A DNA stretch of 64,000 nucleotides from Streptomyces gilvus. GTDB lineage: Bacteria > Actinomycetota > Actinomycetes > Streptomycetales > Streptomycetaceae. This document shows, piece after piece, positions 16,004 through 24,824 of this stretch. A program made the position numbers and the translations under genes. A model generated the notes under the pieces. That model ran no database searches. It was given only the letters and a program-made list of their open reading frames with translations, and was not told where the DNA came from. Each line of letters starts with the position of its first letter. Within the stretch, counting starts at the first letter, position 1. The stretch spans positions 1 through 64,000 of the forward strand of contig NZ_JAKWBE010000017.1 in assembly GCF_022513565.1 (NCBI RefSeq), given 5' to 3'.

Positions 16004-16093
16004 GCGCGGTCGGCCGAGCGGTTCAGCCCGACGCAGGCGCCCCTCGACGCGCGGTCGGCCAAGCGATTCAGCCCGGCGCGGGGCTCCTCGGCA
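16004..16093. repeat. 45-bp direct repeat, two copies, in the 339-bp gap before radA
   Basis: GCGCGGTCGGCC(G/A)AGCG(G/A)TTCAGCCCG occurs at 16004 and 16049, with a weak third piece near 16115. The rest of the 15845-16183 gap holds the divergent leaderless promoters of the sigma-like gene and radA and no recognisable gene. Confidence 0.8.
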
Positions 16094-16183
16094 CGGTTCG
16101 TGGCACCGGTGTCCTCGCGGTCGGCGGCTGCTTCGCCGGTGGGCGGGTCCTCAATGTCAGTGGCGGCGGTTACGGTTCTCGAC

Positions 16184-17593
16184 ATGGCTGCCCGTACCAA
16201 GACCACCAAGGACCGCCCGTCCTACCGCTGCACCGAGTGCGGCTGGCAGACGGCCAAGTGGCTCGGTCGCTGCCCCGAGTGCCAGGCGTGGGGGACGATC
16301 GAGGAATACGGCGCGCCCGCGGTCCGTACGACGGCACCGGGGCGCGTGACCACCTCCGCGCTGCCCATCGGCCAGGTCGACGGCCGCCAGGCCACGGCCC
16401 GCTCCACCGGCGTGCCCGAGCTGGACCGGGTGCTCGGCGGCGGTCTGGTGCCCGGCGCGGTGGTGCTGCTAGCGGGCGAACCCGGTGTGGGCAAGTCCAC
16501 GCTCCTGCTGGACGTGGCGGCCAAGTCGGCGAGCGACGAGCACCGCACCCTCTACGTCACCGGTGAGGAGTCGGCGAGCCAGGTCCGGCTGCGCGCCGAC
16601 CGCATCAAGGCCATCCACGACGATCTGTATCTCGCCGCCGAGACCGATCTGGCCGCCGTGCTCGGCCACTTGGACGCGGTGAAGCCCTCCCTGCTCATCC
16701 TCGACTCCGTGCAGACCGTCGCCTCCCCCGAGATCGACGGCGCCCCCGGCGGCATGGCGCAGGTGCGCGAGGTCGCCGGCGCGCTCATCCGCGCGTCCAA
16801 GGAGCGGGGCATGTCCACCCTCCTTGTGGGCCATGTCACCAAGGACGGCGCCATCGCCGGCCCCCGGCTGCTGGAGCACCTCGTGGACGTCGTCCTGAAC
16901 TTCGAGGGCGACCGGCACGCGCGCCTGCGCCTGGTGCGGGGCGTCAAGAACCGGTACGGCACCACGGACGAGGTCGGCTGCTTCGAGCTGCACGACGAGG
17001 GCATCACGGGCCTCGCCGACCCGAGCGGACTTTTCCTGACACGACGTGACGAACCGGTCCCGGGCACCTGTCTGACGGTCACCCTGGAGGGCCGCCGCCC
17101 CCTGGTCGCCGAGGTCCAGGCACTCACCGTCGACTCGCAGATCCCCTCCCCCCGCCGCACCACCTCCGGCCTGGAGACCTCGCGTGTCTCGATGATGCTG
17201 GCCGTCCTGGAGCAGCGGGGCCGGATCAGCGCGCTCGGCAAGCGGGACATCTACTCCGCGACGGTCGGCGGTGTGAAGTTGTCCGAGCCCGCCGCCGACC
17301 TCGCGATCGCCCTCGCGCTGGCCTCCGCGGCCAGTGACACCCCGCTGCCGAAGAACCTCGTCGCGATCGGCGAGGTGGGCCTCGCGGGCGAGGTCAGACG
17401 GGTCACGGGCGTCCAGCGCCGGCTCGCCGAGGCGCACCGTCTGGGCTTCACGCACGCCCTGGTGCCGGGCGATCCGGGCAAGATCCCCACGGGCATGAAG
17501 GTCCTGGAAGTGGCGGACATAGGGGACGCTCTGAGGGTCCTTCCCCGCTCTCGTCGCCGAGAGGCCCCACGGGACGAGGAGGACCGCCGGTAG
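16184..17593 (+). CDS. radA: DNA repair protein RadA
   Basis: RecA-like ATPase that drives branch migration during recombination. 469 residues: N-terminal zinc finger (YRCTECGWQTAKWLGRCPEC), Walker A GEPGVGKST, the RadA-specific KNRYG motif, and a C-terminal Lon-protease-like domain with an inactive site. The start is ATG 16184, 7 nt after TACGGT and without Shine-Dalgarno, so probably leaderless. disA follows 81 bp downstream, the usual actinobacterial and Bacillus pairing; in B. subtilis RadA affects DisA activity. Confidence 0.95.
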   Translation: MAARTKTTKDRPSYRCTECGWQTAKWLGRCPECQAWGTIEEYGAPAVRTTAPGRVTTSALPIGQVDGRQATARSTGVPELDRVLGGGLVPGAVVLLAGEPGVGKSTLLLDVAAKSASDEHRTLYVTGEESASQVRLRADRIKAIHDDLYLAAETDLAAVLGHLDAVKPSLLILDSVQTVASPEIDGAPGGMAQVREVAGALIRASKERGMSTLLVGHVTKDGAIAGPRLLEHLVDVVLNFEGDRHARLRLVRGVKNRYGTTDEVGCFELHDEGITGLADPSGLFLTRRDEPVPGTCLTVTLEGRRPLVAEVQALTVDSQIPSPRRTTSGLETSRVSMMLAVLEQRGRISALGKRDIYSATVGGVKLSEPAADLAIALALASAASDTPLPKNLVAIGEVGLAGEVRRVTGVQRRLAEAHRLGFTHALVPGDPGKIPTGMKVLEVADIGDALRVLPRSRRREAPRDEEDRR

Positions 17594-17674
17594 ACTTTGC
17601 CCTGGTCTCGCCCGTCCGTACGAACAGAATGTGCGACACGGGGGCGCCCCAGAACCTGCGACCGGAGGAGTGCA

Positions 17675-18799
17675 GTGGCAGCCAACGACCGGGCGGCAGC
17701 TCCCGGAAAGTCCGGCGGGAGTTCCGGTGCCGATGGCCTGATGCGCGCCTCTCTGAGCGCCGTGGCTCCCGGCACGGCGATGCGTGACGGCCTGGAGCGC
17801 GTGCTTCGCGGGAACACCGGCGGACTCATCGTGCTGGGCTTCGACAAGACCGTCGAGGCCATGTGCACGGGCGGTTTCGTGCTGGACGTGGAGTTCACGG
17901 CCACGCGCCTGCGGGAGCTGTGCAAGCTGGACGGCGGCATCGTGATCTCCTCCGACCTGTCGAAGATCCTGCGGGCGGGCGTGCAGTTCGTGCCGGACGC
18001 GACGATCCCGACGGAGGAGACCGGAACGCGGCACCGCACGGCGGACCGGATCTCCAAGCAGGTCGGCTTCCCCGTGGTCTCCGTCTCCCAGTCGATGCGG
18101 CTGATCGCGCTGTACGTCGACGGGCAGCGCCGCGTCCTGGAGGACTCCGCGGCGATCCTGTCCCGCGCCAACCAGGCGCTCGCGACCCTGGAGCGCTACA
18201 AGCTCCGGCTGGACGAGGTGGCGGGCACGCTCTCGGCGCTGGAGATCGAGGACCTGGTGACGGTCCGCGATGTCTCCGCCGTCGCCCAGCGTCTGGAGAT
18301 GGTCCGCCGCATCGCCACCGAAATCGCCGAATACGTGGTCGAACTGGGCACCGACGGCCGTCTCCTCGCCCTCCAGCTGGACGAGTTGATCGCCGGCGTG
18401 GAGCCCGAGCGCGAGCTGGTCGTGCGCGACTACGTCCCCGAGCCCACCGCGAAGCGCTCCCGCACGGTCGACGAGGCGCTGTACGAGCTCGACGCCCTCA
18501 GCCACGCCGAGCTGCTCGAACTGACCACGGTGGCAAAGGCGTTGGGCTACACCGGCTCACCGGAGGCGCTGGACTCGGCGGTCTCCCCGCGCGGCTTCCG
18601 CCTGCTCGCCAAGGTCCCCCGCCTGCCCGGCGCCATCATCGACCGGCTGGTGGAACACTTCGGCGGCCTCCAGAAGCTCCTCGCGGCAAGCGTCGACGAC
18701 CTCCAGACCGTGGACGGCGTGGGCGAGGCCCGGGCCCGCAGCGTCCGCGAGGGCCTGTCCCGCCTGGCGGAGAGCTCGATCCTGGAACGGTACGTATAG
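17675..18799 (+). CDS. disA: Diadenylate cyclase DisA (c-di-AMP synthase, DNA scanning)
   Basis: Makes c-di-AMP from two ATP and scans DNA for branched structures. 374 residues: DAC domain (about 20-150) with the RHRTA motif, a helical spine, and a C-terminal helix-hairpin-helix domain (DDLQTVDGVGEARARSV). The usual DGA active-site motif reads DGG here (LDGGIVIS); the catalytic Asp is kept. GTG 17675 is supported by GGAGGAG 5 nt upstream. It lies downstream of radA and probably shares its transcript. In Streptomyces c-di-AMP affects osmotic balance and development. Confidence 0.94.
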   Translation: MAANDRAAAPGKSGGSSGADGLMRASLSAVAPGTAMRDGLERVLRGNTGGLIVLGFDKTVEAMCTGGFVLDVEFTATRLRELCKLDGGIVISSDLSKILRAGVQFVPDATIPTEETGTRHRTADRISKQVGFPVVSVSQSMRLIALYVDGQRRVLEDSAAILSRANQALATLERYKLRLDEVAGTLSALEIEDLVTVRDVSAVAQRLEMVRRIATEIAEYVVELGTDGRLLALQLDELIAGVEPERELVVRDYVPEPTAKRSRTVDEALYELDALSHAELLELTTVAKALGYTGSPEALDSAVSPRGFRLLAKVPRLPGAIIDRLVEHFGGLQKLLAASVDDLQTVDGVGEARARSVREGLSRLAESSILERYV

Positions 18800-18905
18800 C
18801 CGCAGGCCCGCCGGCGCCACCTCCCACTGACGGACGCCACCCGGCCGACGCGGTGGGTTCAGCGGGACCGTCATCCTCCCGGATACCGTGCGGCCGGGCC
18901 CGGTC

Positions 18906-19748
18906 TCAGTCGTCGTTCAGGACGAAGGACGTCTGCTGTTTGCCGTACCCGGCGGCCGTCAGTTCCACCAGGTACGTGCCCGCCCCGGCCGAACCCGCGG
19001 GCGGGGTCGCGCAGTTGGGGGCGCTCGGCTTGCGGTCCCACTTGACGGTGTACGTGATGCTGCTGCCGGCCGGTGCCCGGAAGAGCAGGCTGCCGGAGGT
19101 CTTCGGGCAGTCGGCGGAGGACCAGTAGTCGTCGCTGCTGTCCGACTGCGAGATCGTCAACACCGCGCTCTTCGGCCCGAGATCCACCTTGCAGTCCTGC
19201 CCGGAGACGTTCTTCGCGGTCAGCAGGAGGGTGGGCGTGTCACCGGGGCCGTAGGTGTTGTGCAGGCTGCGCACGCTCAACCGGACCGCGCTCGCCGTGC
19301 AGTTGGGCAGCGTGGAGCCAGCCGGAATCGTGTCTGCCTGGCTCACCCCGGCCCCGGTACCCGAGCCGCCGGCACCGCCGCCGGACCCCTCCGTACCACC
19401 GGAACCACCGGCACCGCCCGACGACCCGGCACCGGACCCGCCGTCCGAGCCCGAGCCCGATCCCGAACTCCCACCGGAGCCCGACCCGCCGGATCCCGTG
19501 CCGCCCGAGTCGTCACGCCCGCCGGGCGCCTGACTGATCGCGGGACCCGAACTCGACGGCCCCGCCGTGATGGTGGGCGCGGGCGTCCTGCCCTTCGAGC
19601 CGTCGTCCTTCTTGCCGCCTCCGCCGCCCGACGTCACGATCCAGGTGATCAGCAGCGCCAACAGGGCGAGAACGGACAGCAGTACGACCCTCCGGCGCCA
19701 GTAGATGGTGGAGGGAAGCGGCCCGACAGGATTGCGCAGAGATCCCAC
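18906..19748 (-). CDS. Membrane-anchored extracytoplasmic protein, low-complexity linker
   Basis: 280 residues from GTG 19748. A short cytoplasmic start is followed by one transmembrane helix (YWRRRVVLLSVLALLALLI). A very Gly/Ser-rich linker with alternating acidic residues then leads to a C-terminal beta-rich domain with a Cys pair (residues of PNCTASAV and GQDCKVDLG) that may form a disulfide. No named family recognised; a cell-wall location is inferred. TACAGT 7 nt before the GTG suggests a leaderless mRNA. Convergent with disA. Confidence 0.75.
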   Translation of the reverse strand: MGSLRNPVGPLPSTIYWRRRVVLLSVLALLALLITWIVTSGGGGGKKDDGSKGRTPAPTITAGPSSSGPAISQAPGGRDDSGGTGSGGSGSGGSSGSGSGSDGGSGAGSSGGAGGSGGTEGSGGGAGGSGTGAGVSQADTIPAGSTLPNCTASAVRLSVRSLHNTYGPGDTPTLLLTAKNVSGQDCKVDLGPKSAVLTISQSDSSDDYWSSADCPKTSGSLLFRAPAGSSITYTVKWDRKPSAPNCATPPAGSAGAGTYLVELTAAGYGKQQTSFVLNDD

Positions 19749-19902
19749 GGCGCAAACTGTACGAGAGATCGCTGCGTTCGCTTGCCCCACCCGCCGCCAC
19801 TACGTCAACTTTTCCGGATCATCATCCCGGAATCGGCGACCCACCCACCGGCGCCGGGCAAAGCCGCCCATCCGTGGCGGGCCGTGGCAGGATCAGAAGG
19901 CC

Positions 19903-20814
19903 ATGACTGCGCTCACGAACACCCCCGAGACCCAAGCCCCCCACACCGCACTGCACTCCCCCGTCATCGACTGGTTCGACGAACACGCCCGCGACCTGCC
20001 GTGGCGCCGCCCGGAGGCCGGCCCCTGGGGCGTGATGGTCAGCGAGTTCATGCTGCAGCAGACCCCGGTCAGCCGCGTCCTGCCGGTCTACGAGCAGTGG
20101 CTGGCCCGCTGGCCGCGCCCCGCCGACCTGGCCCAGGAGGCCCCCGGCGAGGCCGTCCGCGCCTGGGGCCGGCTCGGCTACCCGCGCCGCGCCCTGCGTC
20201 TGCACGGCGCCGCGGTCGCCATAACGGAACGGCACGGCGGCGACGTACCCACCGATCACGCGCAGCTGCTCGCGCTGCCCGGCATCGGCGAGTACACGGC
20301 CGCGGCCGTCGCCTCCTTCGCGTACGGGCAGCGGCACGCGGTCCTCGACACCAACGTCCGCCGGGTCTTCGCGCGCGCCGTCACCGGCGTCCAGTACCCG
20401 CCGAACGCCACCACCGCCGCCGAACGCAAGCTCGCCCGCGCCCTGTTGCCCGAGGACGAGCGCGTCGCCTCGCGCTGGGCCGCCGCCTCCATGGAACTCG
20501 GCGCGCTGGTGTGCACCGCGAAGAACGAGTCCTGTCACCGCTGCCCGATCGCCGCGCTGTGCGCCTGGCGGCTCGCGGGCAAGCCGGAGCACGAGGGACC
20601 GGCGCGCAAGGGGCAGACGTACGCCGGTACCGACCGTCAGGTGCGCGGCAAGCTGCTCGCGGTGCTGCGCGAGGCGCACGCGCCCGTCCCGCAGGCGGTG
20701 CTGGACCGGGTGTGGCACGAGCCGGTGCAGCGGGCGCGGGCGCTGGACGGGCTCGTCGCGGACGGACTCGTGGAGCCCCTTCCCGGGGGTTCGTATCGGC
20801 TGCCGTTGACGTAA
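19903..20814 (+). CDS. mutY: A/G-specific adenine DNA glycosylase
   Basis: Base-excision repair enzyme that removes adenine opposite 8-oxoguanine. 303 residues: HhH-GPD domain with EFMLQQTPVSRVLP, the hairpin LPGIGEYTAAAV followed by VLDTNVRRVF (catalytic Asp), and the iron-sulfur cluster loop CTAKNESCHRCPIAALC. It is shorter than E. coli MutY (about 350); the NUDIX-like C-terminus is reduced, as is common in actinobacteria. Start ATG 19903; no strong Shine-Dalgarno. It is divergent from the membrane-protein gene. Confidence 0.93.
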   Translation: MTALTNTPETQAPHTALHSPVIDWFDEHARDLPWRRPEAGPWGVMVSEFMLQQTPVSRVLPVYEQWLARWPRPADLAQEAPGEAVRAWGRLGYPRRALRLHGAAVAITERHGGDVPTDHAQLLALPGIGEYTAAAVASFAYGQRHAVLDTNVRRVFARAVTGVQYPPNATTAAERKLARALLPEDERVASRWAAASMELGALVCTAKNESCHRCPIAALCAWRLAGKPEHEGPARKGQTYAGTDRQVRGKLLAVLREAHAPVPQAVLDRVWHEPVQRARALDGLVADGLVEPLPGGSYRLPLT

Positions 20815-20949
20815 CCCGCCGTAACCTCACAGGCACCGCAGCGCCAAATCGCCCCATAGCGGCGCCAACTGGTGCGCTCCTTTACCCCGTTCCCATGTTC
20901 GTTACACAACCGACGTACAGCTGATTGCCAGCCGAGGGCTGGCTCGGAC

Positions 20950-20980
20950 AGCGCCGTGACAACGCCTCCGTAGCTTCATT
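20950..20980 (+). promoter_or_regulatory. Likely sigE promoter region
   Basis: The 228-bp gap before sigE holds no gene. A -10-like TAGCTT lies at 20971-20976, about 65 bp before the sigE start. There is no good -35, which fits the known need of sigE for its activator CseB in S. coelicolor. Confidence 0.4.
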
Positions 20981-21042
20981 CCCACGAAGGACACCGCCGG
21001 CGAGGGGCCGCGCGGTAACGGGGATTCAGGAGGCGGTTCGAC

Positions 21043-21585
21043 ATGGCGCAGGGCGAGGTGCTCGAGTTCGAGGAGTACGTCCGCACCCGGCAGGACGCGC
21101 TGCTGCGCAGTGCCCGCCGGCTGGTCCCGGACCCGACGGACGCCCAGGACCTCCTCCAGACGGCGCTGGTGCGGACGTACGGCCGCTGGGAGGGCATCGC
21201 GGACAAGCGGCTCGCGGACGCCTATCTGCGCCGGGTGATGATCAACACCCGTACGGAGTGGTGGCGGGCGCGCAAGCTGGAGGAGGTCCCGACCGAGCAG
21301 CTGCCGGACGCGTCCGTCGACGACGCCACGGAGCAGCACGCGGACCGGGCGCTTCTTATGGACATCATGAAAGTTCTCGCTCCGAAACAGCGCAGTGTTG
21401 TCGTACTGCGACACTGGGAGCAGATGTCCACGGAGGAGACGGCCGCCGCCCTCGGCATGTCGGCCGGAACGGTCAAGAGCACGCTGCACCGGGCGCTCGC
21501 CCGGCTCCGCGAGGAGCTGGAGAGCCGTGACCTGGACGCACGCGCGCTGGAGGATGAGGAGCGGGAGCGTTGCACGGCGGCCTGA
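21043..21585 (+). CDS. sigE: ECF RNA polymerase sigma factor SigE
   Basis: Directs RNA polymerase to envelope-stress promoters. 180 residues: region 2 (PTDAQDLLQTALVRTYGRW...AYLRRVMINTRTEWWR) and region 4 (LAPKQRSVVVLRHWEQMSTEETAAALGMSAGTVKSTLHRALARL). AGGAGG lies 8 nt before the ATG. There is no anti-sigma gene; instead the lipoprotein and two-component genes cseABC follow directly, the arrangement known from S. coelicolor, where CseB/CseC control sigE transcription. SigE regulon promoters carry GGAAC/GTC motifs, one of which lies before lysX in this window. Confidence 0.96.
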   Translation: MAQGEVLEFEEYVRTRQDALLRSARRLVPDPTDAQDLLQTALVRTYGRWEGIADKRLADAYLRRVMINTRTEWWRARKLEEVPTEQLPDASVDDATEQHADRALLMDIMKVLAPKQRSVVVLRHWEQMSTEETAAALGMSAGTVKSTLHRALARLREELESRDLDARALEDEERERCTAA

Positions 21586-22220
21586 CCGGCACGGGGCGGT
21601 CCACCCCGGACCGGGCGAACCTGCAGGCGGCGTTCACGGCGGTGACCGTGCTCGCCGCCCTCGGCCTTTTCGCCTCCGGCTGCGCCACCGGCGGCACCGG
21701 CGCGCGTGACGAGGGCCCGGCGCACGCCGACTCGGTGGCCGGCGCCGCGGCCACGCCCACCCCCTCCCCCGCTCAGACCACGCGCGTGGACGCGGTCAAG
21801 CTGGTCAAGGACGATCCGCAGGTCTCGGCGGAGGTCAAGCGCGAGCTGAAGCCGTGCGTGGCCGACGAGTACCCGGTCGACGTGTCGTACGGGGAACTGA
21901 CCGGCGGCCCGTCGGACGACGTCGTGGTGAATGTGCTGACCTGCGGGGACGCTGTCGGAGTCGGCTCATATGTGTATCGCGAGCAGGACGGTCGGTACGA
22001 GAATGTGTTCCAGGCCGAGGAACCTCCGGTCTACGCGGAGATAGACCGCGGCGACCTGGTGGTGACCAAACAGGTGTACGAGAAGGGTGACCCGGTGTCG
22101 AGTCCGTCCGGCGAGAACGTGATCACGTACCGCTGGGCCGCGGGCCGCTTCACCGAGGAGTACCGCACGCACAACGACTACAGCAACGCCGTCGGGAGCG
22201 GCGCCTCGCCGTCGAAGTGA
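21570..22220 (+). CDS. cseA: Lipoprotein CseA, modulator of the CseBC system
   Basis: 216 residues if the TTG at 21570 is used, overlapping sigE by 16 bp. The lipobox is LFASGC with lipidated Cys38, so the protein is anchored outside the membrane. An Ala/Pro/Thr linker leads to a small globular domain with a Cys pair (KPCVAD, LTCGD). In S. coelicolor CseA is a negative modulator of sigE induction. The start is uncertain: a GTG at 21643 gives a signal peptide too short to be convincing. Confidence 0.88.
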   Translation: MHGGLTGTGRSTPDRANLQAAFTAVTVLAALGLFASGCATGGTGARDEGPAHADSVAGAAATPTPSPAQTTRVDAVKLVKDDPQVSAEVKRELKPCVADEYPVDVSYGELTGGPSDDVVVNVLTCGDAVGVGSYVYREQDGRYENVFQAEEPPVYAEIDRGDLVVTKQVYEKGDPVSSPSGENVITYRWAAGRFTEEYRTHNDYSNAVGSGASPSK

Positions 22221-22303
22221 CGCTCGTGAACCGTTCGGCCCGCTCGCAGCGATCCACCAGCAGTACGTACGCCACGACCGACACGAGAACTGAGAGCACC
22301 GGG

Positions 22304-23008
22304 ATGGCAGACCAGACCCACGTCCTGTTCGTCGAGGACGACGACGTCATCCGCGAGGCCACCCAGCTCGCCCTCGAGCGGGACGGTTTCGCGGTCACCG
22401 CGATGCCCGACGGCCTGTCGGGCCTGGAGGCGTTCCGGGCGGACCGGCCCGACATCGCGCTGCTCGACGTCATGGTGCCCGGCCTCGACGGCGTCAGCCT
22501 GTGCCGCCGTATCCGCGACGAGTCGACCGTGCCGGTGATCATGCTGTCGGCGCGGGCCGACTCCATCGACGTGGTCCTGGGCCTGGAGGCGGGCGCCGAC
22601 GACTACGTGACCAAGCCCTTCGACGGAGCGGTCCTGGTCGCGCGGATCCGCGCGGTGCTGCGGCGCTTCGGGCACGCCGGCGGCGGGGACAAGGGCGACG
22701 ACCACGCCCCCGAGGTCTCCGGCGGGGTGCTGACCTTCGGCGAACTGGAGATCGACACCGAGGGCATGGAGGTGCGCCGGGCCGGGCAGCCGGTGGGGCT
22801 GACCCCGACCGAGATGCGGCTGCTGCTGGAGTTCTCCTCCGCGCCGGGCACGGTCCTGTCGCGCGACAAGCTGCTGGAGCGGGTGTGGGACTACGGCTGG
22901 GGCGGGGACACGCGGGTGGTGGACGTCCATGTGCAGCGGTTGCGTACGAAGATCGGCCAGGACCGGATCGAGACGGTCCGCGGCTTCGGCTACAAGTTGA
23001 AGGCCTGA
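22304..23008 (+). CDS. cseB: OmpR-type response regulator CseB
   Basis: 234 residues: receiver domain with acidic pair EDDD near residue 11, phosphoacceptor Asp55 (IALLDVMVPG), Thr/Lys in the TKPFDG motif, and a C-terminal winged helix (LTPTEMRLLLEF...DVHVQRLRTKIG). It activates sigE transcription in S. coelicolor. It lies 83 bp after cseA and 17 bp before cseC. Confidence 0.95.
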   Translation: MADQTHVLFVEDDDVIREATQLALERDGFAVTAMPDGLSGLEAFRADRPDIALLDVMVPGLDGVSLCRRIRDESTVPVIMLSARADSIDVVLGLEAGADDYVTKPFDGAVLVARIRAVLRRFGHAGGGDKGDDHAPEVSGGVLTFGELEIDTEGMEVRRAGQPVGLTPTEMRLLLEFSSAPGTVLSRDKLLERVWDYGWGGDTRVVDVHVQRLRTKIGQDRIETVRGFGYKLKA

Positions 23009-23025
23009 GCGGGGACGTCGAGGAC

Positions 23026-24390
23026 ATGCGGGGGATCTTCCGGAACCCGGGGACGGGCCACGACACGGGCGGCGTCCGTACGGGGCTGCGCTGGAACCTC
23101 AGTACCGGGCTGCGCTGGAAACTTAGCGCGGCCATCGCGCTGGTCGGGGCGCTGGTCGCGATCGTGCTGAGCCTGGTCGTGCACAACGCGGCCCGGGTCT
23201 CGATGCTGGACAACGCGCGCGACCTCGCGGACGAGCGGCTCCAGATCGCCCAGCGCAGCTACGAGCTGTCCGGCCGGGTGAACTTCCCCAACGTCCAGCA
23301 GGACGCCCCGGACCTGCCGTCGCCGCTGCGGGAGAAGGTCGAGCAGGGGCGCCGGGCGACCTATGTCACCGACCGGCGCAACGGAGTTCCGGACATCTGG
23401 GCGGCCGTGCCGGTCAAGGGCGGGCATGTGCTGTCGCTGCACACCGGGTGGACCGACCGCAGCACGGACATCCTCAACGACCTCGACCAGGCCCTGGTCA
23501 TCGGCTCCATCGCGGTCGTCCTCGGCGGCAGCGCGCTCGGCGTGCTCATCGGCGGACAGCTCTCACGGCGGCTGCGCAAGGCGGCGGCCGCGGCCAACCA
23601 GGTCGCCAGGGGTGAGCCGGACGTGCGGGTGCGGGACGCGATCGGCGGGGTCGTACGGGACGAGACCGACGACCTCGCGAGCGCGGTGGACGCCATGGCG
23701 GACGCGTTGCAGCAGCGGCTGGAGGCGGAGCGCCGGGTGACCGCCGACATCGCGCACGAGCTGCGCACACCGGTGACGGGGCTGCTCACCGCCGCCGAAC
23801 TCCTCCCGCCGGGCCGTCCGACCGAGCTGGTCCTGGACCGGGCGAAGGCCATGCGCACGCTCGTCGAGGACGTCCTGGAGGTGGCCCGGCTCGACGGGGC
23901 CTCCGAGCGGGCCGAGCTGCAGGATCTGATGCTCGGCGAGTTCGTCGCCCGGCGGGTGGCGGCCAAGGACCCGGACGTCGAGGTGCGGGTGGTGCACGAG
24001 TCGATGGTCACGACCGACCCGCGCCGACTGGAGCGGGTCCTGTTCAACCTGCTCGCCAACGCCGCCCGGCACGGCAAGCCGCCCATCCAGGTCACCGTCG
24101 AGGGCCGTGTCATCCGCGTCCGCGACCACGGGCCCGGTTTCCCCGCCGACCTGCTCGCCGACGGCCCGAGCCGCTTCCGCACGGGCAGCGCCGACCGCGC
24201 CGGGCACGGCCACGGCCTTGGGCTGACCATCGCGGCGGGCCAGGCCCGGGTCCTGGGCGCCCGTCTGACCTTCCGCAACGTCCGCCCGGCGGGCGCCCCG
24301 GCCCACGTCCCGGCGGAGGGCGCGGTAGCGGTCCTCTGGCTCCCCGAACACGCCCCGACGAACACGGGCAGCTATCCGCTGCTGCCGTAG
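23026..24390 (+). CDS. cseC: Sensor histidine kinase CseC
   Basis: 454 residues: transmembrane helices at about 33-53 and 157-178 with a roughly 100-residue outer sensor domain, a HAMP linker, HisKA with phospho-His244 (DIAHELRTPV), then HATPase (N box NLLANAARHG, G1 DHGPGFPADL, G2 GHGHGLGLTI). It senses cell-wall damage and phosphorylates CseB. The N-terminal tail contains an 8-residue tandem duplication (RTGLRWNLS/TGLRWKLS) encoded by a 24-bp repeat. Start ATG 23026 has only a weak Shine-Dalgarno. Confidence 0.94.
   Translation: MRGIFRNPGTGHDTGGVRTGLRWNLSTGLRWKLSAAIALVGALVAIVLSLVVHNAARVSMLDNARDLADERLQIAQRSYELSGRVNFPNVQQDAPDLPSPLREKVEQGRRATYVTDRRNGVPDIWAAVPVKGGHVLSLHTGWTDRSTDILNDLDQALVIGSIAVVLGGSALGVLIGGQLSRRLRKAAAAANQVARGEPDVRVRDAIGGVVRDETDDLASAVDAMADALQQRLEAERRVTADIAHELRTPVTGLLTAAELLPPGRPTELVLDRAKAMRTLVEDVLEVARLDGASERAELQDLMLGEFVARRVAAKDPDVEVRVVHESMVTTDPRRLERVLFNLLANAARHGKPPIQVTVEGRVIRVRDHGPGFPADLLADGPSRFRTGSADRAGHGHGLGLTIAAGQARVLGARLTFRNVRPAGAPAHVPAEGAVAVLWLPEHAPTNTGSYPLLP
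23079..23126 (+). repeat. 24-bp in-frame tandem duplication in cseC
   Basis: Units 23079-23102 and 23103-23126 match at 21 of 24 positions. They encode TGLRWNLS and TGLRWKLS just before the first transmembrane helix. Confidence 0.9.
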
Positions 24391-24426
24391 GTCAGGGCTC
24401 CGCCCCGATCTGCGCCGCCCGCCCTC

Positions 24427-24600
24427 TCACGTCCCGGCGACCAACAGCTCCTCCCCCCGTGACGGCCGTACCCCGTCCGTCCGGTCCCGGAAGTACCGCT
24501 TCTCCAGATCCTCCGCCGACACGTGCCGGGTCTCCCGGAAGCCTGCCTCGCGGGCCAGGGCGAGGATCTGTTCGGGCCTGCAGAAGGTGAGGGCCGGGGT
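24427..24600 (-). pseudogene. C-terminal remnant of a SAM methyltransferase
   Basis: The frame ending at 24427 reads TPALTFCRPEQILALAREAG, FRETRHVSAEDLEKRYF and DRTDGVRPSRGEELLVAGT. This is the typical last 58 residues of a family of Streptomyces class I methyltransferases. Nothing of the SAM-binding domain precedes it; upstream the frame runs into sequence of another gene fragment. It is therefore a truncated relic, not an active enzyme. Confidence 0.6.
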
Positions 24601-24639
24601 GCCGGCCGCCCCGGGCCCCCTCCATCGCCACCCGGAGCT

Positions 24640-24719
24640 GCGCCTGCTGCCAGCTCCGGATCGGACCAGTCCCGATCCATGGCGTCCTTGGCCGGCCGCA
24701 GCTGGCGCAGTGTGTCCAT
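24640..24719 (-). pseudogene. N-terminal remnant of an AraC-family regulator
   Basis: From ATG 24719 the frame reads MDTLRQLRPAKDAMDRDWSDP, matching the first helix of small AraC-type regulators fused to bleomycin-resistance-like domains. The helix-turn-helix that should follow is missing; the frame continues as Gly/Pro-rich nonsense. Joined to the methyltransferase relic, this suggests a deletion that fused two neighbouring genes. Confidence 0.5.
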
Positions 24720-24774
24720 GAACCCGATGGTGGCACGCGGCACTGACAACGGCCCCCGTGGCCGCGGGCATGAG

Positions 24775-24810
24775 GAAGGCCCCCGGGGCGGACACCATCC
24801 GGGGGCCTTC
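24775..24810 (-). terminator. Terminator of the DHA2 efflux gene
   Basis: Perfect 12-bp stem GAAGGCCCCCGG (24775-24786) with CCGGGGGCCTTC (24799-24810), 12-nt loop, just after the stop at 24825 on the minus strand. Confidence 0.75.
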
Positions 24811-24824
24811 GGCTCACTGTCGGG

